A stretch of 64,000 nucleotides of DNA, from assembly GCA_900100325.1 (NCBI GenBank), contig LT629697.1, forward strand, positions 2,043,423-2,107,422, read 5' to 3'. Origin of the DNA: Frankineae bacterium MT45. GTDB lineage: Bacteria > Actinomycetota > Actinomycetes > Mycobacteriales > Jatrophihabitantaceae. The position numbers were made by a program, and so were the translations under genes. Below, piece by piece: positions 12,369 through 20,815 of this stretch (position 1 is its first letter; every line of letters begins with the position of its first letter). A model generated the notes under the pieces. It did not search any database. It was not told the origin of the DNA and saw nothing but the letters and a program-made list of their open reading frames with translations.

Positions 12369-13503
12369 GCCGCTCCGGTTCTGTCGGCCGCTTTGGCTCA
12401 GGTGGAGTCGGGTCGGACGGGATCGGCGGGCTCTCCGCTGTCGCGTCGGTCGGCTCTTCCGATGGCTGCTCTTCCAACGGTGTCCGGTCATGGAGTGACA
12501 CCAGCGGCGCGTAGCAGGCCAACCCGACCGGAATCGGAATCCAGAAGCTGATCAGCCGCCAGGCCAGCACACCCAGGATGGCGATTCCGCGGGTCGCGTT
12601 GAAGGCCACCAGCGTGGGAACCAGGACGCCCTCCACGACGCCCAGACCGCCGGGAGTGATCGGCAGGGCCGCCGCCACGTTGGCCAGCCCGTAGGCGACG
12701 ATCAGCCCGACCGGACCCAGCGAGTGGCCGAACGCGCGCACGCTGCACCAGAGTGAGAAGGCATCGAGAAGCCAGTTCATCGTGGCCCAGATCAGCGTCT
12801 GACGCAGGAATCGCCGGTCCGAGCCGAGCTCGCGCAGTGTCGTGGCCAGTGCGGCGATCAGCCGGGCGCCGGACTCAGGATCGACCCGCGGCAGCCGGTT
12901 GAGCACTGCGCTGACGATCGAGATGATGGTCGACTGGCGGCGCACGATGAGCGCGCCGGACACCGCGACGACGACGATCATCAGCATTCCAAGCGTGGCG
13001 ATCGGCCCGTAGAGCGAGTCCCCACCGTGCAGCACCAGGGCGAAGACCAGCCCGACGAAGAGGATCACGTTGAGCACCACCGCCGACCCGATCGTCTGCA
13101 GGGTCTTGCCGGTGGCCGCCTTCTCGGCCGGCACTCCGGCCCGCAGCAAAAGGCGGTAGCCGAGGCCGACGCCGACCACCGCCCCGGCCGGCACGACGTG
13201 ACTCACCGCCGTGGTGCTGAGATCGATCTGGGCCAGCCGCCAGTACCCCGGTCGCTCGACCCGCAGAGTGAGTTGGGTCAGCCGGACGTAGGCGAGCAGG
13301 GACGCGATCTCGGCGACGATCCCCAGCGCGAGCCAGGCGATGTTGACGTCCGAGAGCAGGTGGATCGTTTTGCGGGCACCGGCGATCTGGGGGAGCAGCA
13401 CGTAGTTGAAGACGAGCAGGATGGCCAGGATGCCCAGGGTCGGCCTGATGACCTGGCGCAGTGGGACCCGGCGATGCTCAGTCGGGTGCTCAGCGGAGGC
13501 CAT
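12343..13503 (-). CDS. YbhN/UPF0104-like integral membrane protein (LPG synthase TM-domain family)
   Basis: A 386-residue polytopic membrane protein with about eight hydrophobic helices, for example IRPTLGILAILLVFNYVLL near the N-terminus. It has the family signature PAGAVVGVGLGYRLLL and ALPITPGGLGVVEGVL. Related proteins are the flippase-like membrane part of lysylphosphatidylglycerol synthases; free-standing members are of uncertain function, probably lipid-related. A Pro/Glu-rich cytoplasmic tail fills the last 50 residues, and it is this tail that overlaps the DUF3145 gene. Confidence 0.85.
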   Translation of the reverse strand: MASAEHPTEHRRVPLRQVIRPTLGILAILLVFNYVLLPQIAGARKTIHLLSDVNIAWLALGIVAEIASLLAYVRLTQLTLRVERPGYWRLAQIDLSTTAVSHVVPAGAVVGVGLGYRLLLRAGVPAEKAATGKTLQTIGSAVVLNVILFVGLVFALVLHGGDSLYGPIATLGMLMIVVVAVSGALIVRRQSTIISIVSAVLNRLPRVDPESGARLIAALATTLRELGSDRRFLRQTLIWATMNWLLDAFSLWCSVRAFGHSLGPVGLIVAYGLANVAAALPITPGGLGVVEGVLVPTLVAFNATRGIAILGVLAWRLISFWIPIPVGLACYAPLVSLHDRTPLEEQPSEEPTDATAESPPIPSDPTPPEPKRPTEPERPTRPGAAG

Positions 13504-13539
13504 TGCTCCAGTCTGCCCCGTCGGTGATGCCGCGCAGAC

Positions 13540-14121
13540 TCAGAATGACTTGATCCGGCTGATCGGCCAGATGATTGCCGTCACCCGCCCGACGATCATG
13601 CGAGTCGAGATGGCGCCGAAGACCCGGCTGTCGTCGGAGTTGCAGCGGTTGTCGCCCATGACGAAGACCTGGTCGGCGGTGAGCACGGTCGAGCCACTCC
13701 AATCGGGGGCCAGCGCCGCGCAGGCCGGATTGACGTAAGACTCGTGCTGCACCTGGTTGTTGATCCAGAGCACCGGCCCGGCCCAGCGCACACTGTCACC
13801 GGCCACCGCGACGACCCGCTTCACCACGGTCTTCTCCGGGACGGTCTTGTCCAGCGCGGGCGGCCGGCTGAAGACGACAATGTCGCCCCGATGTACCGGG
13901 TGCATCCGGAAGGAGATCTTGTCGACCAGGATGTGGTCGTCGCCCCGGCGGCAGTCCGAGCCTCCGCAGATCGTCGGCTCCATCGAGGCGGAGGGGACGA
14001 AGTACACCCGGAAGGCGACCGCGTGAACGATCTGCAGCCCGACCAGCAGCAGCACGCAGACGAGCACGATACGCAGCAGTCGTCCCGAACGGCGTGCGCT
14101 CCCGGCTGCGGGTGCACCCAT
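13540..14121 (-). CDS. lepB: Signal peptidase I
   Basis: Membrane-bound type I leader peptidase, 193 residues, which removes signal peptides from Sec- and Tat-exported proteins. One N-terminal membrane anchor (about 15-37) precedes the catalytic Ser46 in PSASMEPT. The general base is Lys101 in KRVVAVAGD, and the GDNRCNSDDSR box is at 156-166. The start ATG has GAGGAG a few bases upstream. It follows accD by 102 bp on the same strand, a spacer that contains a long inverted repeat reaching the ribosome-binding site. Confidence 0.93.
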   Translation of the reverse strand: MGAPAAGSARRSGRLLRIVLVCVLLLVGLQIVHAVAFRVYFVPSASMEPTICGGSDCRRGDDHILVDKISFRMHPVHRGDIVVFSRPPALDKTVPEKTVVKRVVAVAGDSVRWAGPVLWINNQVQHESYVNPACAALAPDWSGSTVLTADQVFVMGDNRCNSDDSRVFGAISTRMIVGRVTAIIWPISRIKSF

Positions 14122-14133
14122 GTGTTGCTCCTC

Positions 14134-14214
14134 CTCGGCAGACTCAGACCTCGGATAGAACCAATCGGCACGAACTTGGCAAACCTACATACTTTCTACC
14201 CTGAATCTGCCGAG
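14134..14214 (-). promoter_or_regulatory. Long-range inverted repeat ahead of lepB
   Basis: CTCGGCAGACTCAG (14134-14147) and CTGAATCTGCCGAG (14201-14214) are complementary at 13 of 14 positions across a 53-base spacer. In lepB mRNA the distal arm ends right against the GAGGAG ribosome-binding site, and the proximal arm starts 10 bases after the accD stop. It could be a terminator/attenuator stem or affect lepB translation. Confidence 0.4.
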
Positions 14215-14223
14215 AAAGAGCTT

Positions 14224-15642
14224 TTAGAGCGGGATGTTGCCGTGGGCGCCGCGGCTGGCCGGCTGTGCCGCCAGCGTCTCGGCCAGAATGGCCCGGGTGT
14301 GGTTCGGCTCGATGACCCGGTCGACGACACCGATCTCGATGGCGCGGGCCACGCCGCCGGCGATGAGCTCGTGCTCGGCCGCCAGCTTGGCGTGCAGCGC
14401 CTCCCGCTCTTCGGCCGGTGCGGCGGCCAGCTTCTTGCGATGCAGGATGCCGACCGCGGCCGACGAGCCCATCACCGCGACCTCGGCCCCGGGCCAGGCG
14501 TAGACGGCACTCGCACCGAGGGAGCGACCGTTCATGGCGATGTAGGCGCCACCGTAGGACTTGCGCGTCACCAGTGTCACGCTGGCCACGACCGCCTCGC
14601 CGAAGGCGTGCAGTAGCTTGGCACCCCGACGGACGACCCCGTCCCACTCCTGCCCGACGCCCGGCAGGTACCCGGGAACGTCGACCAATACGACCAGCGG
14701 CACCCCGAAGGCGTCGGCCATGCGCACGAAGCGGGCCGCCTTCTCAGCGCTGGCCGAGTCGAGACAGCCGCCGAGACGCAGTGGATTGTTGGCGATCACG
14801 CCTACTGTGCGACCGGCCAGCCGACCAAGCCCGGTGACGATGTTGGGCGCCCACATGGTGTGCGTCTCGACGAAGCTGTCGGTGTCCAGCACGCCGGTGA
14901 TGAGTGGGTGGACGTCGTAGGCCCGCTTGCGGTTCTCCGGCAGCAGCCCAGCCAGGTCGCGGTCCGGCCCGACCAGGTCGAGGTTGAAGGTGCCCTGCAG
15001 CGCCAGCAGCTTGGTGACGTCGCGGGCGGCGGAGATGGCGTCGGCGTCGGTGTCGGTGGTGATGTGCACGACCCCGCTGCGCCGTCCGTGGGTGTCCCGT
15101 CCGCCGAGCGACTCCATGTCGACGCTCTCGCCGGTGACGCTGCGCACCACCTCCGGGCCGGTTACGAAGACGCGGCCCGCCTCGGACATGATCACCAGGT
15201 CGGTGAGGGCCGGGCCGTACGCCGCCCCACCGGCGGCCGGGCCGAGCACGACCGAGATCTGCGGAACGCGCCCGGAGGCCCGGATCATCGCGGCGAAGAC
15301 GAGCCCGACCGCGTGCAGGGCGGTGACCCCTTCGGCCAGTCGCGCGCCGCCGCTGTGCCAGAGTCCGATCACCGGCACCCGGGTACGCAGTGCCTCGTCG
15401 ATGGCATCGACGATGTGGACGCATCCCTCCTCGCCCATCGCGCCACCCATCTTCAGCGGATCGCAGGCATACGCCACCACCGGCGCACCGCCGATCGTTC
15501 CGGTGACCGACTGCACGCCGCTGTCGTCGCGGTCATGCATCAGCTTCACGCTGCCCTCGTCCAGGAGGAGGGCCAGGCGGACCAGCGGATCGCGAGGATC
15601 GAGGACCGCTTCAGCCACGTCGGGCTGTGCCAGTGCCGTCAT
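14224..15642 (-). CDS. accD: Acyl-CoA carboxylase carboxyltransferase (beta) subunit, AccD6-like
   Basis: The 472-residue carboxyltransferase moves CO2 from biotin to acetyl-CoA and/or propionyl-CoA, supplying malonyl-CoA for the fatty-acid synthase encoded by the same cluster. Both crotonase-like halves are present, with oxyanion-hole glycines in HSGGARL and in SYGGAYIAMN. Length equals that of mycobacterial AccD6, which occupies the same position behind the ketosynthase genes. The biotinylated alpha subunit is not in the window. It lies 27 bp after fabF and is presumably the last gene of the fab operon. Confidence 0.92.
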   Translation of the reverse strand: MTALAQPDVAEAVLDPRDPLVRLALLLDEGSVKLMHDRDDSGVQSVTGTIGGAPVVAYACDPLKMGGAMGEEGCVHIVDAIDEALRTRVPVIGLWHSGGARLAEGVTALHAVGLVFAAMIRASGRVPQISVVLGPAAGGAAYGPALTDLVIMSEAGRVFVTGPEVVRSVTGESVDMESLGGRDTHGRRSGVVHITTDTDADAISAARDVTKLLALQGTFNLDLVGPDRDLAGLLPENRKRAYDVHPLITGVLDTDSFVETHTMWAPNIVTGLGRLAGRTVGVIANNPLRLGGCLDSASAEKAARFVRMADAFGVPLVVLVDVPGYLPGVGQEWDGVVRRGAKLLHAFGEAVVASVTLVTRKSYGGAYIAMNGRSLGASAVYAWPGAEVAVMGSSAAVGILHRKKLAAAPAEEREALHAKLAAEHELIAGGVARAIEIGVVDRVIEPNHTRAILAETLAAQPASRGAHGNIPL

Positions 15643-15669
15643 AGCTCACTCGCCTTTCTTCAGGGTGGA

Positions 15670-16902
15670 TCAGGCTTTGCTGAACAGGAGGGCCACGTTG
15701 TGGCCGCCGAAGCCGAAGGAGTCGCTCATGGCGGCCGGGACCGCCATCTTGCGGGCCTCCCGTGGGACATCGACTCGGACGGCGTCGTCCGGGTCGTCGA
15801 GGTTGATCGTCGGTGGCACGAGGTCGTTGTAGACGGTGAGGACGGTGGCGATCGATTCGATGGCCCCGGCCGCACCGAGGAGGTGACCGGTCATCGACTT
15901 GGTCGCCGTCACCACCGTCTGCTCGCCGAGCATGTCGGCGATCCAACCGGCTTCGGCTCCGTCCCCGGCCGGGGTGGAGGTGGCGTGGGCGTTGACGTGG
16001 ACGACGTCGGCGATATCCAGGCCGGAGCGCTCCAGCGCGGTCTGGGCGGCGCGGCGCTGGCCGTTGCCGGCCGGGTCGGGCTGCACGATGTCGTAGGAGT
16101 CCGCAGTGACTCCGGCGCCGGCGAAGGCGGCGTAGATGCGGGCACCGCGGGCGGTGGCGCTGGCCCGCGTCTCCAGCACCAGCACTCCAGCCCCTTCGCC
16201 GAGCACGAACCCGTCGCGCCCCTTGTCGAAGGGGCGGGATGCTGCGGCCGGCTCGTCGTTGCGGGTGCTCATGGCCCGCATCTGGGCGAAGCCCGTCATG
16301 GTGAGCGGATGGACGCAGGCCTCGGTGCCGCCGACGACCACGATGTCGGCCCGTCCGAGCTGGATGAGGTCCAGACCGTAGGCGATCGCCTCAGCGCCGG
16401 AGGCACAGGCGCTCACCGGGGTGTGGACGCCGGCTCGCGCACCGACCTCGAGCCCGACGTAGGCCGCCGGGCCGTTGGGCATGTTCATCGGGATGAGCAG
16501 CGGCGAGACACGGCTCGGCCCCTTCTCCTGGATGATGTCGTACTGCGTGAGGAGGCTGGTGACACCGCCGATACCGGTGCCGATGACGACGGCGACCCGA
16601 GCCGGATCGAGGCCGTTCTCCTCGGAATTTCCGGTGAATCCGGCATCGGCCCAGGCCTGGCGGGCCGCCACCAGGGCCGCTTGCTCGCTACGGTCGAGGC
16701 GGCGGGAGACGACACGGGGGAGTACCTCGGCCGGGTCGACCGTCATCTGGGCCGCGAACTGCACAGCGATGGACCGGGCCCAGTCGGCCTCGATCGTGGC
16801 GACGCCGGAGCGGCCTGCGATCAGGCCGTCCCAGTACGTCGCCACGTCCCCGCCGAGTGGCGTCGTTGCTCCTAGTCCGGTGACTACAACGTCGATTGTC
16901 AT
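15670..16902 (-). CDS. fabF: Beta-ketoacyl-ACP synthase II
   Basis: Type II FAS condensing enzyme that elongates acyl-ACP with malonyl-ACP. The 410 residues carry the Cys-His-His triad: Cys166 (SACASGA), His306 (NAHATSTPAGD) and His340 (SMTGHLLGAAG), as in KAS I/II rather than KAS III. A single KAS gene is present where mycobacteria have kasA and kasB. It follows acpP by 74 bp in the fab cluster. Confidence 0.95.
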   Translation of the reverse strand: MTIDVVVTGLGATTPLGGDVATYWDGLIAGRSGVATIEADWARSIAVQFAAQMTVDPAEVLPRVVSRRLDRSEQAALVAARQAWADAGFTGNSEENGLDPARVAVVIGTGIGGVTSLLTQYDIIQEKGPSRVSPLLIPMNMPNGPAAYVGLEVGARAGVHTPVSACASGAEAIAYGLDLIQLGRADIVVVGGTEACVHPLTMTGFAQMRAMSTRNDEPAAASRPFDKGRDGFVLGEGAGVLVLETRASATARGARIYAAFAGAGVTADSYDIVQPDPAGNGQRRAAQTALERSGLDIADVVHVNAHATSTPAGDGAEAGWIADMLGEQTVVTATKSMTGHLLGAAGAIESIATVLTVYNDLVPPTINLDDPDDAVRVDVPREARKMAVPAAMSDSFGFGGHNVALLFSKA

Positions 16903-16976
16903 TGGGTTCCTCGCGTCTTCGGTTCAGTACAGCTGCAGCGGGTTCACGGACGGAATCCGCTGTAAATCAGGGATGA

Positions 16977-17219
16977 TCAGGAGTGGCTGGCGATGAAGTT
17001 CACTGCATCGCCGACGGTCTTCAGGTTGGCCAGTTCCTCGTCGGGGATGGAGGCGCCGAACTTCTCCTCAGCCGCCATTGCGACCTCGACCATCGACAGC
17101 GAGTCGACGTCCAGGTCGTCGGAGAAGGTCTTCTCGTCGGTCACGTCTTCGGGGGATACGTCGGCGACTTCGTTGAGGATCTCGGCGAGGCCGGCCCGGA
17201 TTTCGTCGGTGGATGCCAC
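16977..17219 (-). CDS. acpP: Acyl carrier protein
   Basis: An 80-residue acidic carrier protein. Ser40 in the DVDSL motif is the 4'-phosphopantetheine attachment site. The start is GTG 17219, with AAAGGA six bases upstream. Located between fabH and fabF as in Streptomyces, so it is the fatty-acid ACP. Confidence 0.95.
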   Translation of the reverse strand: MASTDEIRAGLAEILNEVADVSPEDVTDEKTFSDDLDVDSLSMVEVAMAAEEKFGASIPDEELANLKTVGDAVNFIASHS

Positions 17220-17292
17220 TGCATTTCCTTTCGGTTGGTACTGCTGGTTGGTGGTGCGTTTGGGGCGGATCAGTCGGGGGTCGCGTCCTGCG

Positions 17293-18261
17293 TCAGGGGC
17301 AGAGCACTACCTGGCCGGCGTAGCTCAGGCCGGAGCCGAAGCCGAGAAGCAGGACCGGATCACCGGAGGAGATGTCACCGGCCTCGAGCATCCGCGAGAA
17401 GGCCAGCGGAATCGTGGCGGCGGAGGTATTCCCCGACGTGACGATGTCGCGGGCCACCACGGCGTTGTCGGCACCGATCTTCTTGGCGATCTGGTCGATG
17501 ATGCGGAGGTTGGCCTGGTGCGGGATGAACGCGGCCAGGTCACTCGGCTCGATGCCGGCCCGGTGGCAGGCTTCGATGCCGACCGGTGCGATCTCGCTGG
17601 TGGCCCAGCGGTAGACCGCCTGCCCCTCCTGGCGGAAGAAGCGGGACTCCTCGTCGATGGCCACCGCGTCGAACTGGGCGCCGTCACTGCCCCACACGAT
17701 CGGGCCGATCCCGGTCTCCGGTCCCGCGCCGACCACGGCGGCCCCGGCGCCGTCACCCAGGATGATGCAGGTGCTGCGGTCGCTGAAGTCGAGCCAGCCG
17801 GAGAAGCGCTCGGAGGCGATCACCAGGGCGTTGCGGGCCTGGCCGGTGAGGACCGCGCTGGAGGCGGCGTTGAGGGAGTAGACGAACCCGGAGCAGCCGG
17901 AACTGATGTCGTAGGCGCCGGGGGCGTCGATGCCGAGTCGGGCGGCGACGTTGGGGGCCGCGGCCGGGATCGGGGTGTTCATGGTGCAGGTGGCGACGAC
18001 GACCATGTCGATGTCGGAGGCGCTGAGCCCGGCCGCGGCCAGCGCCTTGCTGCCGGCCGACTCGGCCATGTCCACCACGGTCTCGTCGGGGTTGGCGTAG
18101 CGCCGCTCGACGACGCCGACCCGGGTGCGGATCCATTCGTCGTTGGTGTCCACACCCCGCGCGACCAGGTCGTCGTTGGTGATGACGTTGCTCGGGCGGT
18201 AGTGCCCGAGGCCGAGGATGCGGGTACCGGCGACGGTGGGGGCGGAGAGGAGACGGGTCAT
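17293..18261 (-). CDS. fabH: Beta-ketoacyl-ACP synthase III
   Basis: Initiates fatty-acid synthesis by condensing an acyl-CoA starter with malonyl-ACP. The 322 residues contain the KAS III triad Cys123 (SSGCSGF), His248 (IPHQAN) and Asn278 (SGNTSA). It begins 6 bp after the fabD stop, so the two are co-transcribed. Having fabH inside the cluster follows the Streptomyces layout; mycobacteria keep fabH elsewhere. Starter specificity (acetyl or branched) cannot be read from the sequence. Confidence 0.95.
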   Translation of the reverse strand: MTRLLSAPTVAGTRILGLGHYRPSNVITNDDLVARGVDTNDEWIRTRVGVVERRYANPDETVVDMAESAGSKALAAAGLSASDIDMVVVATCTMNTPIPAAAPNVAARLGIDAPGAYDISSGCSGFVYSLNAASSAVLTGQARNALVIASERFSGWLDFSDRSTCIILGDGAGAAVVGAGPETGIGPIVWGSDGAQFDAVAIDEESRFFRQEGQAVYRWATSEIAPVGIEACHRAGIEPSDLAAFIPHQANLRIIDQIAKKIGADNAVVARDIVTSGNTSAATIPLAFSRMLEAGDISSGDPVLLLGFGSGLSYAGQVVLCP

Positions 18262-18267
18262 GTTTGC

Positions 18268-19437
18268 CTACGCTTCGCTCTGGAGACGGGCAACCGGGAG
18301 GCCGGCGGCGACGATGTCACCGTCGTGCTTGAGCCATTCGGCGAGTTCACCGGCGCTCGGCGCGATGACCGGATGGGCGTCCCGGTTGGTGGTGATGGTG
18401 CCGATGCGGGCGCCGCGGGCGACCTGCTGTCCCTCGTGCAGATCGTCGTGGCGGGTGAAGATCCCCTTGGCCGGGGTGACGACGACCTGGAAGTCCGGGG
18501 TGTGCTCGCCCTGGCTCACTGCGCCGTAGTCATCCAGCAGCGCCCGGGCCGCGCCCAGGTCGTCCGGCGTCTTGAGGGCGACGACCTTCACCTCGGGCAT
18601 CTCGCGCTTGGCCAGTCCGGCCAGCGCCCCGGCCGGAGCCAGTTCGATGGCGGCGTTCACGCCAACGTGGGTGATCGTGGCCTGGCAGAGGTCCCAGCGC
18701 ACCGAGCGGGTGAGCTGCCCGACCAGGTTGGAGATCACCTGCGAGCCGGTGGTGAGTGCGGTGCCGTCGAAGTTGCTCAGCAGCAGGTGCCGCGGGTCGC
18801 TCAGCAGCAGGTCGTGGGTGAACTCGGCGAGCGGGCGCTGCGCGCTGATCATGAAGTCGGTGTGGAAGGCGCCGGCAACCGGCAGCGGCCGGACCCGAAC
18901 CCCGGTGGGGACATTTTCGGCTAATGCAGTTAGCCCACCCTGGGCCCCGGCGGCGACGATCTGGCCGGCGCCGTTCCGATTGGCCGCGGTGAGCCCGACC
19001 GCTTCGATCAGCCCGACCACCTCGTCCGGGTCACCGCCGAGGAGGGCGGTCATCCCGCTCGGCGCGAGGGCGCAGGCGGCGGCCATGGCGGCGCCGCGGT
19101 GCGCGGCGAGGGCCACCGCGTCGGCGCTGCTCAGAACACCCGCGATCGCGGCGGCGGCGACCTCTCCGACGGAGTGGCCGGCGGCCAGGATCGTGCTGTG
19201 GGTGGACTCGAGTCCGAGCTGCCCGGCGGCGATCAGGCTGAGGGCCACGATGAGTGGCTGGGTGACGGCGGTGTCCTTGATCTCGTCCGCGTCGGCCGTT
19301 GTACCCAGGCGCCGCAGATCGAGTTGTGCGGTGTCGCTGAAGAGCTCTACCTGCTCGGCGACGCCGGGTAGCTCAAGCCATGGTGAAAGCATTCCGGGCG
19401 TCTGTGCGCCCTGCCCCGGAGCAAGAATCGCGATCAT
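18268..19437 (-). CDS. fabD: Malonyl-CoA:ACP transacylase with C-terminal biotinyl/lipoyl-like domain
   Basis: Loads malonate from CoA onto ACP. Starting at ATG 19437 (MIAILAPGQGAQTPGM) the product is 389 residues; a longer frame adds 10 unlikely residues. Catalytic Ser89 lies in GHSVGE and His192 in GAFHTDFM. The transacylase fold should end near residue 310, as in 300-316-residue homologues. Residues about 316-389 resemble half of a biotinyl/lipoyl hammerhead: EGQQVARGARIGTI, then VIAPSAGELAEWL, then HDGDIVAAG. At the turn where the modified Lys would sit there is TTNRDA, with no Lys, so it is probably not a carrier. First gene of the fab operon, 167 bp after fasR. Confidence 0.92.
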   Translation of the reverse strand: MIAILAPGQGAQTPGMLSPWLELPGVAEQVELFSDTAQLDLRRLGTTADADEIKDTAVTQPLIVALSLIAAGQLGLESTHSTILAAGHSVGEVAAAAIAGVLSSADAVALAAHRGAAMAAACALAPSGMTALLGGDPDEVVGLIEAVGLTAANRNGAGQIVAAGAQGGLTALAENVPTGVRVRPLPVAGAFHTDFMISAQRPLAEFTHDLLLSDPRHLLLSNFDGTALTTGSQVISNLVGQLTRSVRWDLCQATITHVGVNAAIELAPAGALAGLAKREMPEVKVVALKTPDDLGAARALLDDYGAVSQGEHTPDFQVVVTPAKGIFTRHDDLHEGQQVARGARIGTITTNRDAHPVIAPSAGELAEWLKHDGDIVAAGLPVARLQSEA

Positions 19438-19604
19438 GTTCTCAACTGTGCCGCCCCGCCCCGGCAATGGGCCAGCGCGACGCGCACAGCATTCCCGGGC
19501 GAGTGTTTGTAGCTAACCTCTAAGGCGATGCCCCCCTTGAGGGGCAATCTATGGCCGGTGCTAAGAGGATTCATCCAATCGTTACCGCGCGTTACTTGAC
19601 CGTC
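19438..19604 (-). promoter_or_regulatory. fasR-fabD intergenic region (likely fab promoter/operator)
   Basis: This 167-bp gap should carry the fab operon promoter and the FasR/MabR binding site, judging from Streptomyces and mycobacteria. Visible: two CGTTAC direct repeats spaced exactly 10 bp (19580-19585, 19590-19595) right after the fasR end, and a GC-rich hairpin (GCCCC/GGGGC, 19530-19545) that could end fasR transcription. I cannot assign -35/-10 boxes with confidence. Confidence 0.45.
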
Positions 19605-20777
19605 TCACGAGGCCGGAGCGTCCAGGCGTCCGAGTGCGAGGGCCAGCGAGATGATGAACGCGCCCCGTGGGTCGGTCGGTGACTCGCCGCAGACCTCGCT
19701 CGCTCGCCGGAGTCGGTAGCGCACCGTGTTGGTGTGGACGAAGAGCGCGCGAGCAGTGCTCTCCAGCGCGGCACCGTTGGCCAGGAAGGTTGCGACCGTC
19801 TCCACCAGGACGTCGCCGGCCTCGACCAATGGCCTATAAATATTGTCGATCAGGGTGGCTCGCGCCTCGGCATCGCCGTTCAGCGCCCGCTCGGGGAGCA
19901 GGCTGTCGGTCGCCACCGGACGGGGTGCGCCGGGCCAGGCCCGGGCTGCGGCGAGTCCGCTCAGGGCGCTGCGCGTGGCGGTACTGGCGTCGTCCACGTC
20001 GGCCACCAGCGGTCCGACGACGACCGGCCCGTCGCCAAAAGCCGGGAGCATTTCGGTGGCCACGACGAGTGGTTCGGCGACGCTGCCGAGCACCATGACC
20101 AGCCGTCCGCCGAGAACACCGGCCAATACGTCCAGGCTAAGCTGATTAGCCAATTGTCGGGCGTCGGCCAGCACTTCATCGACTGGACGGTCGGGTGCCG
20201 CGCCGACGACGGCGGTCACCGGGCCGGTCGAGCGCCACCCCAGCGCGGCGATCTGGCTGGCCGGCGATAGCTCGCTGGCCGAGTCCCGGACCAGCCCGTC
20301 AATGAGGAGTGCCTCCAGCCGGGTGTCCCAGGCGCCGCGGGACTCCGCGGCCCGGGCGTAGACGCGCGCAGCGGCGAAGGCGATCTCGCGGCTGAAGCGC
20401 AGCAGTTCCAGCCGGACGGCATCCTCGCTCGGACCGAGCAACTGCGGGATCTGCTCCTCGGCCACCGCGATCGTGACCCGTACCAACTCCACCGTCTGCT
20501 GCAGCGTGACCATGCGGGCCATGGCCCGCGGTGCCGCCGCGAAGACCTCGCCGGTGAGGCGCAGTACCTCGTCCGGGGAGCGCAACCATTCGACGAAGGA
20601 GGCGACGCCGGCCTGGGCCACCAGGGCAACCCAGGAGCGCTGATCGGCCGGCAGGGCCCGGAACCAGCTGAGCCGCTCGTCCATCCGCGCCACGCTCACC
20701 GTCGCGATCCGGCCGGCCGACTGCTCGATGAGCCGGATCGTCTCCGCTGATCTCGCGTCGTCGTTGGTCAGCCGCAT
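19605..20777 (-). CDS. fasR: PucR-type fatty-acid biosynthesis regulator (FasR/MabR)
   Basis: A 390-residue DNA-binding regulator. The N-terminal part (IATVSVARMDERLSWF, then LPADQRSWVALVAQAG) and central GGDEF-like region match the FasR/MabR group. The C-terminal PucR helix-turn-helix is LESTARALFVHTNTVRYRLRRASEV. In Streptomyces coelicolor (FasR) and mycobacteria (MabR) it sits directly upstream of fabD and controls the fab operon; the same arrangement is seen here. It is divergent from the PHP gene with only 38 bp between start codons, so its own promoter must be compact or its start lies further in. Confidence 0.92.
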   Translation of the reverse strand: MRLTNDDARSAETIRLIEQSAGRIATVSVARMDERLSWFRALPADQRSWVALVAQAGVASFVEWLRSPDEVLRLTGEVFAAAPRAMARMVTLQQTVELVRVTIAVAEEQIPQLLGPSEDAVRLELLRFSREIAFAAARVYARAAESRGAWDTRLEALLIDGLVRDSASELSPASQIAALGWRSTGPVTAVVGAAPDRPVDEVLADARQLANQLSLDVLAGVLGGRLVMVLGSVAEPLVVATEMLPAFGDGPVVVGPLVADVDDASTATRSALSGLAAARAWPGAPRPVATDSLLPERALNGDAEARATLIDNIYRPLVEAGDVLVETVATFLANGAALESTARALFVHTNTVRYRLRRASEVCGESPTDPRGAFIISLALALGRLDAPAS

Positions 20778-20815
20778 CTGCCCAGCGTCCCACGCCGGGT
20801 ACCGCTGGGGCGAGA

